Of a DNA stretch of 64,000 bases, positions 33,981 through 45,359 are shown piece after piece (positions within the stretch are counted from its first letter, which is position 1; each line of letters begins with the position of its first letter). The stretch covers positions 558,001 to 622,000 of the forward strand of contig WFMF01000062.1 in the NCBI GenBank assembly GCA_011033025.1, given 5' to 3'. Source of the stretch: Beroe forskalii. Its lineage: Eukaryota; Ctenophora; Nuda; Beroida; Beroidae. Both the position numbers and the translations under genes were made by a program. Under the pieces are notes generated by a model. The model was given only the letters and a program-made list of their open reading frames with translations, was not told the origin of the DNA and did no database searches.

Positions 33981-34054
33981 CGGGGCGAGCGGGGCTTGAA
34001 CCCACAACCTCCTGATTGCCGGATAGGTGCTCTAACCACTTGAGCTATCTCCCC
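33981..34054 (-). tRNA. tRNA-like gene or pseudogene (Ala-like anticodon GGC)
   Basis: Reading the minus strand, a 73-nt body folds as a tRNA: acceptor GGGGAGA/TCGCCCC with one mismatch, U8-A9, D stem GCTC/GAGC, T arm GTGGG-TTCAAGC-CCCGC, and a TTTT run 3-6 bases after the 3' end. A box TAGCTCAAGTGG and B box GGTTCAAGCCC are good. The anticodon arm is poor: two of five pairs fail and position 33 is C instead of U, with GGC at 34-36. I read it as a tRNA pseudogene or the head of a tRNA-derived SINE. Confidence 0.5.
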
Positions 34055-34121
34055 CTACTTTCAGTCAATTCTCGATTGCTTATATATGTGGCTAACAGTG
34101 CTATGTACGCTGTGTTTTTTG

Positions 34122-34223
34122 TCAGATTTAATTCTATAAATGGCACTCTTGGTACATATACCTATCTCGTTGAACGAGAAAGGTATATGTACCAAGAGTG
34201 CCATATATAGAATTAAATCTGAT
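34122..34223. repeat. Near-perfect 100-bp palindrome
   Basis: ATCAGATTTAATTCTATA and GGCACTCTTGGTACATATAC are mirrored by GTATATGTACCAAGAGTGCC and AGAATTAAATCTGAT; the centre is CTCGTTGAACGAG, itself palindromic. The arms of about 48 bp have only a few differences. Such a structure is usually unstable in cloning, so it may be recent. Confidence 0.9.
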
Positions 34224-34732
34224 AAAATTCAATTTTTTATATATTCATTCGTAAAAATTATTTGCCATTGTTGGCAACCACCTTATCATTTAGAGAATGT
34301 TAGGGACCTACTCAACAAAAACATTGGTTAAAATTGCAATTTCCATGTTCAGAAGTCCAATTGTGAGGCATCGAAGATTGCCATTTATCATATTATGGTA
34401 CGTGAATTCTCTGCTGCCCAACCTATTTTCAATTGCTCATACTTCATAGCAGCTAAATTTACAAATTTAATAGGTAAAGTTAGAGGTTAGAAGTCAAAAA
34501 TTTTGAATTTGGGGGCCCTTTAAAGCTTTAACAAGGCAAAGGTGTTTTTGAGGATAATAAATTTGCAAGTTTACTTGTAGCTTTACAGTGCCAGAGGTAT
34601 ATGTAGTGTACAAGGGATGTTTCTCATGTACATAGAAACAGTACATGCCCTTCTAACAGAGGTGAATCAATCAAGTATGCCTATTGCCTAGTTTCTTGGC
34701 ACTTACAGAGTACCAAAATAGATAAAACTTAC

Positions 34733-34867
34733 TTTTTGATGAGGCTTGAAAATACATTTCCACTCGGAGTAGGCTGCAGTAACTGATTATCGGGGCTCAC
34801 TCTTTCTGATGAGTCATTCTTAACTAGTGGCCCTTCATTACTGCTGTGCTTCGACATGTGCCTAGAG
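34733..34867 (-). CDS. Candidate orphan exon
   Basis: A 135-bp open segment lies between a good acceptor (CTTCCTTCTATCAG) and a strong donor (AAAAA|GTAAGT). It encodes a polar peptide including SRHMSKHSSNEGPLVKN and LLQPTPSGNVFSSLIK. No neighbouring exon could be linked to it with confidence and I do not recognise the protein. It may belong to a gene whose other exons lie far away in long introns. Confidence 0.35.
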
Positions 34868-35557
34868 CTGATAGAAGGAAGTAAGACCTTAGAATCAATG
34901 GTAACCTGTACCAACTTGCAACACAATGAATGGTACAATATGACATTTAAATTTGAATATTGTACTCAAATTTACTCAATAAAATATTACTAAATTAAAT
35001 AAATTCTTTTAGAACAAATACAGTCATCTTTGTAGTCAAGCCACAGAACTCTCCAATAACTCCAACCACAGTCTTTGACAGGATCCATGAAAGAAATGCC
35101 TTTATCACCTCATCAGAGAGCTAGGCAGATCTGATTAAAGCATGAGACACCAAAAATGATATGGTGTTATCAAAGCTAACACTCTGGCACTCAGACTTGT
35201 GACTGTGTTGTGTGGTTGAATGCATTTGATGGCCCCCAACGCTCCCCAACCACAAGATGTAGTGTGTTAGTTTCAGAAGCTCCATGTCAATCAAGGAATT
35301 TAAGTTCATCTATGTCTTTATCAAGTGTAAGGAATCTAAAGTTCCATCAGGTCCAGACAAGATCAAAAGATCAAGTTGACTGTGTAAAAATTAATCAGGC
35401 TGTGACTCCAAAGAGACAAGAATGAACCAGAGAAACAATGCATCTCCATTCTGGGCGACTTCACCCTTGTGTGTCTGTTATCAGCAGTAATTATCTGTGC
35501 ACAATAAGATTGCAGCAGTGCCCTTACTTTGTGTAGGACCACCGAATACATTGAGGA

Positions 35558-36500
35558 ATGCCACCAGTAGCTGAGAAATACAAGTTCTCAAAAGTGGAGG
35601 GTTATGGGAAGAGTTTCAATACCCAGAAGCTGGAGCAGAGTAAAGTGCACTGTGTAGAGAATGTGAAATTACTGGACAATGTTATACAAGCAGGAAACAA
35701 GGAATTGATTGCAAATCAGCTAGTGCTTGCTCTGGTGCTAATCCAAAGGCAGCAGAACATGATCATTAGTCAATGTGTCCATATTGATAGGTTTTAGAAG
35801 GATGTTATAAACTCAGAGTGACTTGCTCAATGCTATAGAGAAGCAGTCATAGACTTAGTTGAGTGCTTTAGCAAGGGGAATGTGTAAGGAGGTTACAGAG
35901 AATATTAGGGGTGTTATAAGAAGAGGAATCTGTAGACTGCAAGGAGGTTTCAGAAACTGTGGAGGGCTATCAAGAAAGGAATGCCTTCAGATGTCTCAAA
36001 TAGTGTTGAGGGGGTTGTGAAAGAGAGCCTGAAGTCCTACAGTGATGTTGTACAGTCGATAAAAGATAGCATCAAGTCTTACAGCAAGGCAGTACAATCA
36101 AGTGGGGATAAAAGTACTGGTACTGTGGTTTCTCTGGAGAGGGGAAGTGTGAAACAGGTGGCTGTAAAGGAAGAACTCAGCAAAAATATCATGGTGTTTG
36201 GCCTCCCAGAAGCAGAGAGTGAAGAACTGGAAGATTCAGTCAGTACGATGTTTCAGTACTTGGGAGAGAAACCATGATTTGAAACTACCTATCTTGGCAG
36301 GAATCAAAGTTGTTCTTTCAACTGCGCACTGAGCTTAAGCTATTCTTGTCAAGTCCAGGAATCTATGCCACACAGACACATTCAAGAAGGTGTTCCTCTC
36401 TCCAGATTGGACTGTTGTTGAGAGAGTAAGGCAGTTGGAGTTCCTTCAACAGAAGACAAAGATGGAACAGGAGCGAGAATATAACAAAATAGACATATGA
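35558..36500 (+). mobile_element. LINE ORF1-like fragment
   Basis: Two reading-frame pieces. The second (from 35981) has VVKESLKSYSDVVQSIKDS followed by KNIMVFGLPEAESEELED, and past a stop at about 36276 the sequence continues in other frames with VFLSPDW and a VRQLEFLQQKTKMEQE-like tail. This order (coiled N-terminus, NIMVFGL, F-x-SPD, ERxxxRxL) is that of ORF1 proteins of CR1/L2-type LINEs. Several frameshifts; inactive. Confidence 0.6.
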
Positions 36501-37281
36501 CCTGAATATTTGTGTTAGCAGAGTTCTTTTGTTACATATGTCACAGGAAGATATTTTGTCATTTGTGCTGTTATCTTCATCATGATTATCTACACAAACC
36601 TTAATAGTTTTCAGGTTTTCACTTTGATTGTTGATTAATAGGGGATTTTATTATGCTTTGCAGCATATGTTTTTGGTAATGCTCAAGACCATTACATAAG
36701 ACCATGACTTAAGTGTTGAGCTTTTTATTCATGTATTAATTCATGTATTATATTATTCTGAGGCATGCGCGTATGTGTGCACATGGATCAATGAAAAGAC
36801 TAGTGGAAAGAAGGTGCAAATTTAGGCAAAAATTCAATTAAAAGCAAATTGAAACCTTGCGTGCACTGTAATTTGCCCGTTCTTTTGACAGGTCATTTGA
36901 TCTATCCATGTGCACACATATGGGTTAATGCCACTCCCATTAGAAAAACAGAGATTTGTGTTGCTGTTGAAGGAAAACCTGTTTGAGAATTCTCATGTGA
37001 CCAACAAGCTTTGGTTAAAGCAATGCTGCATGCATACACACCTATGCAGGCTTAGGAAGACCATTATTAGCATCTTTGAATCATTGCAGACTGTGTGGCA
37101 CAACTGAATGTACAAATGTTTTAAATTCAATAAGTAATAGAAATAGAAATATAAAGATTTTGCCATGAGGGAACTCTAATAGACAAAACATTCATTCATC
37201 ATATTTCATCATTAGCATGTACCCTAACTAGGGTACTCAGAATAAGGTTATGAAGTGTTCATGAGACTGTAAACAGTTCCA

Positions 37282-37800
37282 TTATGAATATAGTGTTTCT
37301 GATCTGGTTCTTTGTTCTTTAGCTTTTCTCTTCTTCAGTTCTTCAACCAGAGTCCTATGTTCAGTTCTCTGCTCCAAAGACCTGTCTGGGGACAAGAACA
37401 CTGTTCTATACCTTTCACTGTCTCTGAGTTTATGTGCCATATGTAGGATCTGAGAAACTACCAATGAGTTGGACAAACTCACTTTAACTGGCCATGGTCC
37501 TTTGTCTGAAACTTTCCCTACCCAGCACACTTTGACTCTGGGCTTTTCTGATTCTCCAATCACCTCCATGACACCCATAATTTCTTCTTTGAGCTCTTTT
37601 TGGCCATCCTCTGCAACTCTGCAAGCCCAAACGCCATGATGTTACGGCTTCGGTCTTCTTCTTCAACAATTTTCTTTACAACTGATGCAATGTTTTAAAT
37701 TCCTCCTTCACAGTTTCCTAGACTGATGTCTTCACTGCAGATGTAACAGATTGTAGGTGCTCCTCTTTCAATTCCAGCAACTGCTGCTGAAGATTTAAGT
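37282..37800 (-). mobile_element. LINE ORF1-like fragment, opposite strand
   Basis: Minus-strand segments read SRNIMAFGLAELQRM, then RVKVCWVGKVSDKG, PWPVKVSLSNSLVV, YRTVFLSPDRSLEQR and HRTLVEELKKRKAKEQ. It is the same ORF1 family as the fragment at 35.6-36.5 kb, in inverted orientation and with frameshifts. A Cys-containing segment (GAPTICYICSEDISLGNCEGG) precedes it. Confidence 0.65.
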
Positions 37801-37829
37801 AATTCGTCTGACAAAAGCAGCTGGCTCAG

Positions 37830-38150
37830 CTCAATGAGAATCAGTGCTCTACACAGGGTGCTGATTCTCGGGAGGGTCTGTCAACGTAAAACAAGGGAAA
37901 AACAAGAAAAACATGTCTATTACACAAAAAACAGTTAAAACACCTATAAAATACAAATTTCATAAAAATATGTCCAAAACAGGAAAAACATGAAAAACAT
38001 GTTTGTTGTCTAAACTCAGATTTTGTGAAAAACTCGTCTAAAACACAAATTTTATGAAAAATGTGTCTAAAACACAAAAAACTGAAAACGCATCTCAAAC
38101 ACAAATTTAACGAAAAACTTACTATGTAAAAATTATAACCACATGTTAAG
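37830..38150. repeat. GC-rich repeat stump plus AAACATG-type tandem repeat
   Basis: 37835-37900 repeats the GAGAATCAG...CTGATTCTCG(A/G)GAGGGTCTGTCAACG phrase found at 16920-16965. After it come about eight loose copies of a 25-35-bp unit with AAAAACATGTCTAAAACACAAATTT phrases up to about 38110. Confidence 0.6.
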
Positions 38151-38339
38151 TGTTCACGCTCGAGCTAGCGCAGGCAAAATAAGGCTCCGTAGTCCGTATA
38201 AAATGGTTGCCAGGCGTTGTGTCTCAGGCGTTGTGTCTCAGACATGTTTTTAGTGTTTTTTCGCCGAAACACACACGAAAAACGTATCAAAAAAGTAAAC
38301 CTGCTAAGCCACTATACTGGAATCAAATAATAAAGGTGC

Positions 38340-38935
38340 TTTTGTCACCTTGCTTAGCACGTATAGCCAGACGTTGCCTGCCCCGACTCTGCGAGTCGGG
38401 GCGCGCGCGCTTCGCGCGCGCGAGGGGGCCAGGCAACGCCTGGCAAGGCACGTATGCGTTGCGCGGCGTGCTTCCTCAGGAAAGTGTCGCGCGCTTCTTA
38501 AGCTCGCAAAGGCTTCGCGCGCAAAGGCTTCGCGCGCGCGCCCGCCGAAGGCTAAGGGGTCAGACAACGTCTGACAACAAAGGCGTGTGTACGTGCCGCG
38601 CGCTTCCCCAAATCCCCACGGGACACAGTGACACACTTTGCTAAACACGTATATCCCTGTTTGCGTTGCGCGGGGCGCTTCCTCAGGGAAGTGCGCGCGG
38701 CGCGTACACACACCTATGTAGGCGGCTGAGGAAGCGCGCCACGCAAAGCAAACAAAGATATACCTGTTTAGCAAGCCGCGCGCGTACGCACACCTTTGCG
38801 GGCTGTCGGGCTAAGGAATTTGTTGCCATATTCGACGGCCGACGTTGCATTGCTGTTTAAGTTTCTTTTGCTGAACACGTATATCCCTGTTTGCGCTGCG
38901 TGCGTACACACACCTTTGCGGGCTTAGTGTGATAA
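38340..38935. repeat. GC-rich palindromic repeat, copy 2
   Basis: Same family as 16.3-17.0 kb. Inverted arms: AACACGTATATCCCTGTTTG..GGCGCTTCCTCAG at 38645-38690 mirrors CTGAGGAAGCGCG..CAAACAAAGATATACCTGTTT at 38726-38773. The GTACGCACACCTTTGCGGGC end phrase occurs twice. Open frames here are composition artefacts. Confidence 0.75.
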
Positions 38936-40566
38936 AATAAGATATAGCGGTGGAGGGGGTAATGGAGTGTTTATCACTTAAGTATGGTTAATCTTTCCCC
39001 TAACCAGGGGTGTCGCGAAACGACACCCCTATTTCTGGCGAAGCTTTTTTCTGTACGTGCGCTCGCGACCATTTCCGCGCGAACGACACAGTTTTTTAGG
39101 TGGCGCGGTTTCCTGCTACGTGATTGCATGACGTCATCGCATTTATATAGCCGACTTATGTTAATATGAAGGACTAAATGTATACAACCAAATCAGTGTA
39201 ATTCAACAATTTGTTTGAATGATCAAATGTACAATCAATTCCATTTATACTCGTAGAGAAAAATAGTTTCAACTGAATTTAAAACACTAAGATTAAGAAG
39301 CTCATCGGTCGAGGTCGGTAGCAAATACTGCACCTGCAAGGCTGTTGCTTAAAATAGATTAGGTCTTCTTCTTAACTGCTAAAATAATGTGCTTTATTCA
39401 AGGTTATTTTCATGGCGCTTTCCAGACTTGTATAAATTGGGAAAAATTTGTGACAATTGGCAATCCAAACTTATCCAACTGTAAACAGGTATCGCTTCGA
39501 TTGAGAAAAATGAAGTTTGCTGACAGTTAAACAATTTAAACATATCATTAATATCGTCAATAACCCAACATTTATCGGCGAATACCTCTCAAAATCAAGC
39601 TCTCCTGAAAGGCGGTACCCGCTCAAATCCTGTCCAAAAGAGCATAGAATGTGAGTAAAACCTGTCACAGGGTCACAAACTTGTCGAAAACGTGTCCCCA
39701 ACCGGCCGCAAAGTTAGTTTTGAAATGTGGAAACTGGAAAATCCGTCCAAAACCTGTCACAGAGTTGGTAAAAAAGATGCAAATTCTTTTCGAAATCTTC
39801 ACTTAACCCGTCTAAAACCTGTTTAGTGCTTGTCAACAAAAAGTGGACGGGGTACCGCCTGTCAGGAGGCCTAAATGTGGCCACTAGTTTTCAAGAAGCC
39901 TTGCACAGTTTCGAGACTGGTACATCACAGACTGATTAATGATTAAAGGGTTAAAGCTTTTAAGTTTTAAGAATAAGAATAACACATAAAATTAATTTCT
40001 GTCCAGCGAAAGGAAACTTTCTGTTGATCGAATTCGAGATTCCGATATATAGGTTATTAAATCTATCCCAAGCTCAATTTAGCGACCATTTAAGTTGCGG
40101 TATACGGTCAGCGGTCACCAGTGGTCCACCGGGGATAAAATTTTGTATATATAGGCCAGGGCAGAAATCAACCAGGAGAGTCTTAGGTGAGCTGAAAATG
40201 ACACTTCAAGTTCAATGACACAGAATTTTTAGGAAACATACAGATGAAATGCCCAAAATCTGGGGCAGGGATTGAGATTCATCAAACGGGGCCGGGGCCA
40301 AATTTTAAAAGCAAATTAATCGAGGCTGGGGAGAAAATGCGAATGCTAGCCGTGACTGTATCCGGGGCCAGGATCCCAGTCGACCACTGATGGTCGCCAA
40401 GAAATTTTATTAAAAATGGCTCAAATGAAATTTTTGTAAATGAGTACACAAAAATCTATAAAGGCCTAAAGGCGTTGACTCAGGCGAGGGTCGTCAGATC
40501 AGAATGGAAGAAAATACTGTAGTTGGTCGGAGCAAATTGGTTCTCGCTATTTCTGGTTGGGGTATA

Positions 40567-41375
40567 CACTCAGTTTTTTTTATAAGAAACTGTCTATAAG
40601 AAACTTAGCCTAGGATATCCGAAAATTTAAGAAACTTAGCCTAGAATTTCGGAAAAATTAAGAAACTTCACTGATTTACAATTAAGAAATTAAGAAACTT
40701 CTAGCCTAGAATTTTGAAATTTGTGTATAAAATCCTATTGCAACTGAAATTCTTTTAACATGATACGGCTGGGGGCTGCGCCCCCAGACCCCCATTTTTT
40801 GATTGTGAACATTCCAAAACTAATCTAGTACTTCTATTGAACTTCTATTACAGTATTACACTGGATATGTGATAATTGATCATAATATAGAATAGAAATT
40901 TAGAAAATGAATCTTCCATGATTTTTCGGTTTAAAGTAACATGCCAGATTCTAAAGCACAAAACAGAAATTTAGAAATTGTTGTTGCGACAGGACACTAT
41001 TACAGTTCCATATCTATTTCCAAAAGTTCCAAGCATTATAGGATTTAGATATTATCTAAATTTCAAACTTTTTTGGAAGAACATTTGATGAAGATCCCTG
41101 AACATTATTGTATACAGCTGCACAAATCTTTTAAGATAGGTACATGCTTAAAAGTGTATAATTTAACTGAAAATATCAGAAGGTTCGATTCTAATCCTCA
41201 ACTACAGTCTACACAGTAGGTTCCTATGTTGGAAATTTCGTAGACATTTTTCGTACGGTATGTCGGTATGTAGAATTAAGAAACCGATTAAGAAACTTTT
41301 AGGCTCGAAATCGTGAAAAAATAAGAAACTTGTAGCCTAGGATTTCAATAAGTTTCTTATAAAAAAAACTGAGTG
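40567..41375. mobile_element. TA-duplicating MITE with empty site in the other copy
   Basis: 809 bp with perfect inverted ends starting CACTCAGTTTTTTTTATAAG, and inner repeats of AAGAAACTTAGCCTAGGA-type phrases in both orientations. Flanked by TA (40565-40566 and 41376-41377). The second repeat copy has the uninserted sequence GGGGTATAATCCGG at 62470-62483, so the boundaries are exact. TA duplication points to the Tc1/mariner group. A GGGGGCTGCGCCCCC hairpin is at about 40770. No transposase. Confidence 0.9.
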
Positions 41376-42016
41376 TAATCCGGTTCGATGATCTAAGCTG
41401 TGACCGTATACCTTAATTGGTATAAAATGAAATAAATCAATGAACTCGGTGCGCCCCGTCCATAGCCCAACTGAGACAGTCTCGGCCTCGCCTCGACCGT
41501 GTAGGTTGTGGGCTAAAAAATGGGTGGACTCAACTCCGCGGCGGACCCGCTGCGGACCCGGTGGACCCGCTGCGGGTCCGCCGCGGACTCCACTAAAGTC
41601 CACCAGGAAAATTTTTTGGTGGACTTTGGTGGACCCGCAGCGGACTTTTCGAAACTCCGCCGCGGAGTGGTGGGTCCGCTGCGGGTCCGCTCGGGCTCCG
41701 CCGCGCACTGGTGGACAGTCCACCGAAAAAGTCCACCAAAAAAGTCCACCAGGGAAAAAATAATTGTGGAGGTAAGTCCGCCGCGGAGTCAGTGGACTCC
41801 ACCGGCGGAGTCCACTGGCGGAGTCGAGTCCACTGGCGGACTCCACCAGTGGAGTCCACTGGTGGACTCCACTCCACCAGTGGACTCGACTCCGCCAGTG
41901 GACTCGACTCCGCCAGTGGACTCGACTCCGCCAGTGGATTCCGCCGGTGGAGTCCTCCAATGGACTCCGCTCAGTTTATGTACAAATTTTGTTCCAATTT
42001 CTCAATTTATTAATTA

Positions 42017-42750
42017 CTAGCAGGCCCGTTCGGCGCTGCTACGCAGCATCACACTCGCCAATTTAGAACCTAAACAGTTCAAATTAATTAAAAAAACTGT
42101 TTACCGCATCGAAAAATTCGAATCAGAACCAAAGTTGTTCAGTGGAGTAGCGCAACAAAATCAACAAAGCCAGAAATGAAATTCACACCCTTACCATATT
42201 ACCATAGCAACGCAAGCATTTCCCACTATCTGCACGTGCATGCCGACACAAATCCATACACACATCGACACAGTGCCCATACACATGGTTTTTCCATTCT
42301 ATTCTATAATGCCGACACAATTACCCATACACACGCTGACACAAAATCCACACACACGCCGACGCAGTGCCCATACACACGGTTTCCCCATTCTTATCCA
42401 TGATGCCGACACAATAATCCACACACACGCCGACACAAAATCCATACTCTTACCAAATCTCTTATATAATTTCGCAACCTCTGTTTTTCTGTTTGTGCGT
42501 AACGGCGGAAACATCTTCGGAACGCGCGCACATTACGATTTGTGCGGGTAACCATGGTGACACGTGCACGGAGAATTGCGCGCGCGCTCATTTCTGTTAA
42601 CGGTGTTTTGATTACGTTGCGCGATCTCTAATAACTTTAGAACGGATCGTGGGTTTTTGATGCGGTATTTTTTTTTAATTTGAATTGTATTGGTTGAAAT
42701 TTGCGAGCTCTGGGTGAGCTGTGTATTAGATGGCCTAACGGGCCTGCTAG
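42017..42750. mobile_element. Helitron-like unit with mirrored CTAGCAGGCCCGTT ends
   Basis: The left end CTAGCAGGCCCGTT and the right end AACGGGCCTGCTAG are inverted copies of the same terminus. Each has a GGCC-type hairpin followed by CTAG, the CTRR end expected of Helitron 3' termini. It contains a 20-25-bp minisatellite at 42185-42450 (GCCGACACAATCCATACACAC-like). It may be two Helitron 3' parts joined head to head, or a Helentron-type unit. Confidence 0.55.
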
Positions 42751-43451
42751 TCTTATATATAAAGTAAAGTCACACGTGAATAATGTTTGTCTGTGCTTCC
42801 GTATACAATTAAATCTGAGCTTGCCAAGAAAATATCAAGAGAAACGAAGGCTAAGCTGGGCTAAGTCGCGCCGTTGCTATGGATACAGATATTCTGCACG
42901 TGCAGATTATGATCAGTTCTATGCGAGTGCTTTCTGATACGTTGTATATTGCTGCGGTTTAGCGTCTGAAAGAACGACGTGTTTACTGTTTTTCATTTGA
43001 AATTCAAGATCTGAAAATAGAGAACGGGTATGGATGGCATCGTGGAGGCTATTTCCGTTAGCATCTCTCCAAATATTTGTGACAGACGTCGGTCGATTTA
43101 AATCAATGCTAGTTGATGGTAACGGAAAATGTGAATTTACAGCAGTTTAAGATTGAACAAAATCAAAATCAAACTGAATCGAATTTGGGCATAGCTCATT
43201 GCGATATTGGAATACTGCTCTTGGCACGTAAATCAATGCTTTGATTCAACGTTCAGTATGAGTACGATCATCGGTTTTAATTTTCAGATTTAAATTCATC
43301 ATAAAAGCAAATTATAATGATCAAAACTTGCACGGTCCAGCATGACTAAAAGTAACCAACGAATAATGGTAAATTCTGCTCCTTCATAAACTTTTTTGAG
43401 AGCTTATTATTTGGTCCTGTATTATCTAGCAGGCCCAACGGGCCTTTCTAG
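42751..43451 (+). mobile_element. Non-autonomous Helitron-like element A
   Basis: Begins TCTTATATATAAAG directly after the preceding CTAG end and finishes with hairpin AGGCCCAACGGGCCT, then TTCTAG, followed by T. A TC start plus hairpin-CTRR end is the Helitron signature. It is homologous along its length to the element at 58405-59163. It contains the 12-bp palindrome CTGCACGTGCAG. No Rep/helicase. Confidence 0.7.
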
Positions 43452-43464
43452 TTATATATAAAGA

Positions 43465-43605
43465 CTAGCAGGCCCGTTGGGCCTTCAAATACACAACTCA
43501 CTTGGCGCTGTTACACAGCACCTCGTTCGCTATTTTTAAGCACATGTTAAATTCATATTGATTGAATACTTTTATCGCATCAAAAATTCCAATCAGATCA
43601 AAAGT
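43465..43605 (-). mobile_element. Truncated reverse-oriented Helitron-like 3' end
   Basis: CTAGCAGGCCCGTTGGGCC at the left is the mirrored 3' terminus. The following 120 bp resemble 42035-42160 (GCGCTG-TACGCAGCA-like, then CGCATC-AAAAATTC-AATCAGA phrases). It is cut off at about 43605 by the GTGGAGTCC repeats of the surrounding foldback element. Confidence 0.55.
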
Positions 43606-45359
43606 GGAGTCGGACTCGTCCGGTGGAGTCCGCGAGAGGACTCCGCTGGTGGAGTTTTTGTCCACCGGTGGACTCCGCTGGTGGACTCCACCTGTGGACT
43701 CCGCTGGTGGAGTTTTTGTCCACCGGTGGACTCCGCTGGTGGGCTCCACCTGTGGACTCCGCTGGTGGACCAAAGTCCGCTGGTGGAGTCCGCTGGTGGA
43801 GTCCTTCGGTGGACAAAAACTCCACGGTGGACTCCATTCCACGGCGGACTTTTTCCCTGGTGGACTTTTTAGGTGGACTTTTTCGGTGGACTGTCCACCA
43901 GTGCGCGGCGGAGCCCGAGCGGACCCGCAGCGGACCCACCACTCCGCGGCGGAGTTTCGAAAAAATCCGCTGCGGGTCCACCAAAGTCCACCAAAAAATT
44001 TTCCTGGTGGACTTTAGTGGAGTCCGCGGCGGACCCGCAGCGGGTCCACCGGGTCCGCAGCGGGTCCGCCGCGGAGTTGAGTCCACCCATTTTTTAGCCA
44101 GGTTGTGGTATACGGTCACCACTTCGACAATTAACCGCTGGGGGGGGGGGCAACGTAATTTTTTTCTACATTCCATTTTGTACTAACGTACATATTTTTT
44201 GTCCACTTTCAGATTCCCTGGGTAAAAATGTTCAAATCCTATCACGGCACCTGCAGGAAAGTGGTACAGACTTTTCAACTTAAAATGTTTACAATGATCA
44301 TTTTTATACTTTTATATACGACTTAGATACATGAGTTATGAACATGGAATTGAATTTTTCGTGTTCTCGCGACCTATCCTGGAATATCAAAACTTCAAAA
44401 AAGTCTAGACTTGGACCTTGTTGACAATGAAAATACCTAAACCTACAGGGTGGGTAAAAAGTCTGGACCCCCCTCTCCGGCCAAAACAGTAAAAGATACG
44501 GACTTGTCCTTTTGAACATAATTAGTACTACCAATTGTGAGTAGAAAAAAGTATAGGTAAGTATAGGTACCGGGTTTGTACATTTTTGTACATTTTTGTA
44601 GGTACATACTTTTTTTTGTACATATTCAGTTTTACTGGGTAAAAATGTACAAAAATTACGTTGCCTCCCCCCCTAACATAGTTATACTGATACTGTACAC
44701 CTTTTTCACATACCAATCGTTTCTAAAGTAAGAAAGTTTCATGTGCTTGAGTGCCTCAAAACTTGATAAGGTACATTGTTATTAATACTGTACCTAAGTC
44801 TTGAACTAACTGAGTTTTTTGTCCGAATCCATTTTCAGAGTCCAATAGAACTATAATAATATGATAAGGGCCGAGTATTCCGGAACCTATAATAGTACAG
44901 TTACTACGCGGGGGAAAGGACATTTTACCTACCTCACGACATTTTACCACACGACACTACCACATGATATTCCAACTATAATAGGCAATATTTCCGAATG
45001 GTTAGGGTCGCCTTGGATCGATGAAGTGTGGATATTAGCTACTTGAGGTCTAAGACATCGGCTTCATTCCCACAAGATACTTCAGAGGTCCGCGATCCTC
45101 AAATAGCCCACATGTTCTGGAACCTCCGGAAAGGAACGGCACTTGTTGCCATCTATACAGTCAATCAGCTGTGCCGTGTGCATTGTGCAAGGAGCCTGCG
45201 CAGAGGTGCCTGATCCATCTCCACTACAAGGCGTACAGTGGTTATTTCCTGAAAAGAAGAAATTTCATGTTTCAGCAATGTAAATGAATTGCCGACGTTC
45301 TATTGTTGTGTCTATTATGTAATTTGAAAAAGAAATCGAATATATAAATTATACTGTAA

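Larger units (their letters stand above)
41511..44099. mobile_element. Foldback element with about 250-bp inverted repeats, 8-bp duplication
   Basis: Starts GGCTAAAAAATGGGTGGACT and ends with its mirror. The arms are about 250 bp (41511-41757 and 43850-44099) and nearly identical, rich in GTGGACTCC and GCGGGTCCGC phrases. Flanking duplication AGGTTGTG (41503-41510 and 44100-44107); the empty site is present in the other repeat copy around 62606. Eight-base duplication suggests hAT-like transposition, though the ends are not classic. The middle is filled by GTGGAGTCC repeats and nested Helitron-like sequence (42017-43605). Gly/Ser/Pro-rich frames here are artefacts. Confidence 0.9.
38995..45352 (+). 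repeat. Copy 1 of a 3-kb repeat unit, enlarged by two insertions
   Basis: From TTCCCCTAACCAGGGG (38995) to about 45352 this matches 60940-63998 at high identity, apart from two transposon insertions (40567-41375 and 41511-44099) and a roughly 150-bp stretch present only in the other copy. It starts with a hairpin AGGGGTGTCGCGAAACGACACCCC. Both copies follow a GC-rich palindromic repeat. No conserved protein is recognised; an 85-codon frame intact in copy 2 (63679-63936) carries a 2-bp insertion here. It could be a segmental duplication or a multicopy transposon. Confidence 0.85.

Noticed and set aside
41337..42020. Trp/Ser/Pro-rich frames of up to 207 codons in the GTGGACTCC region, also 43560-44186.
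   Set aside because: They fall in the long inverted repeats of a transposon, occur on both strands, and mirror each other.
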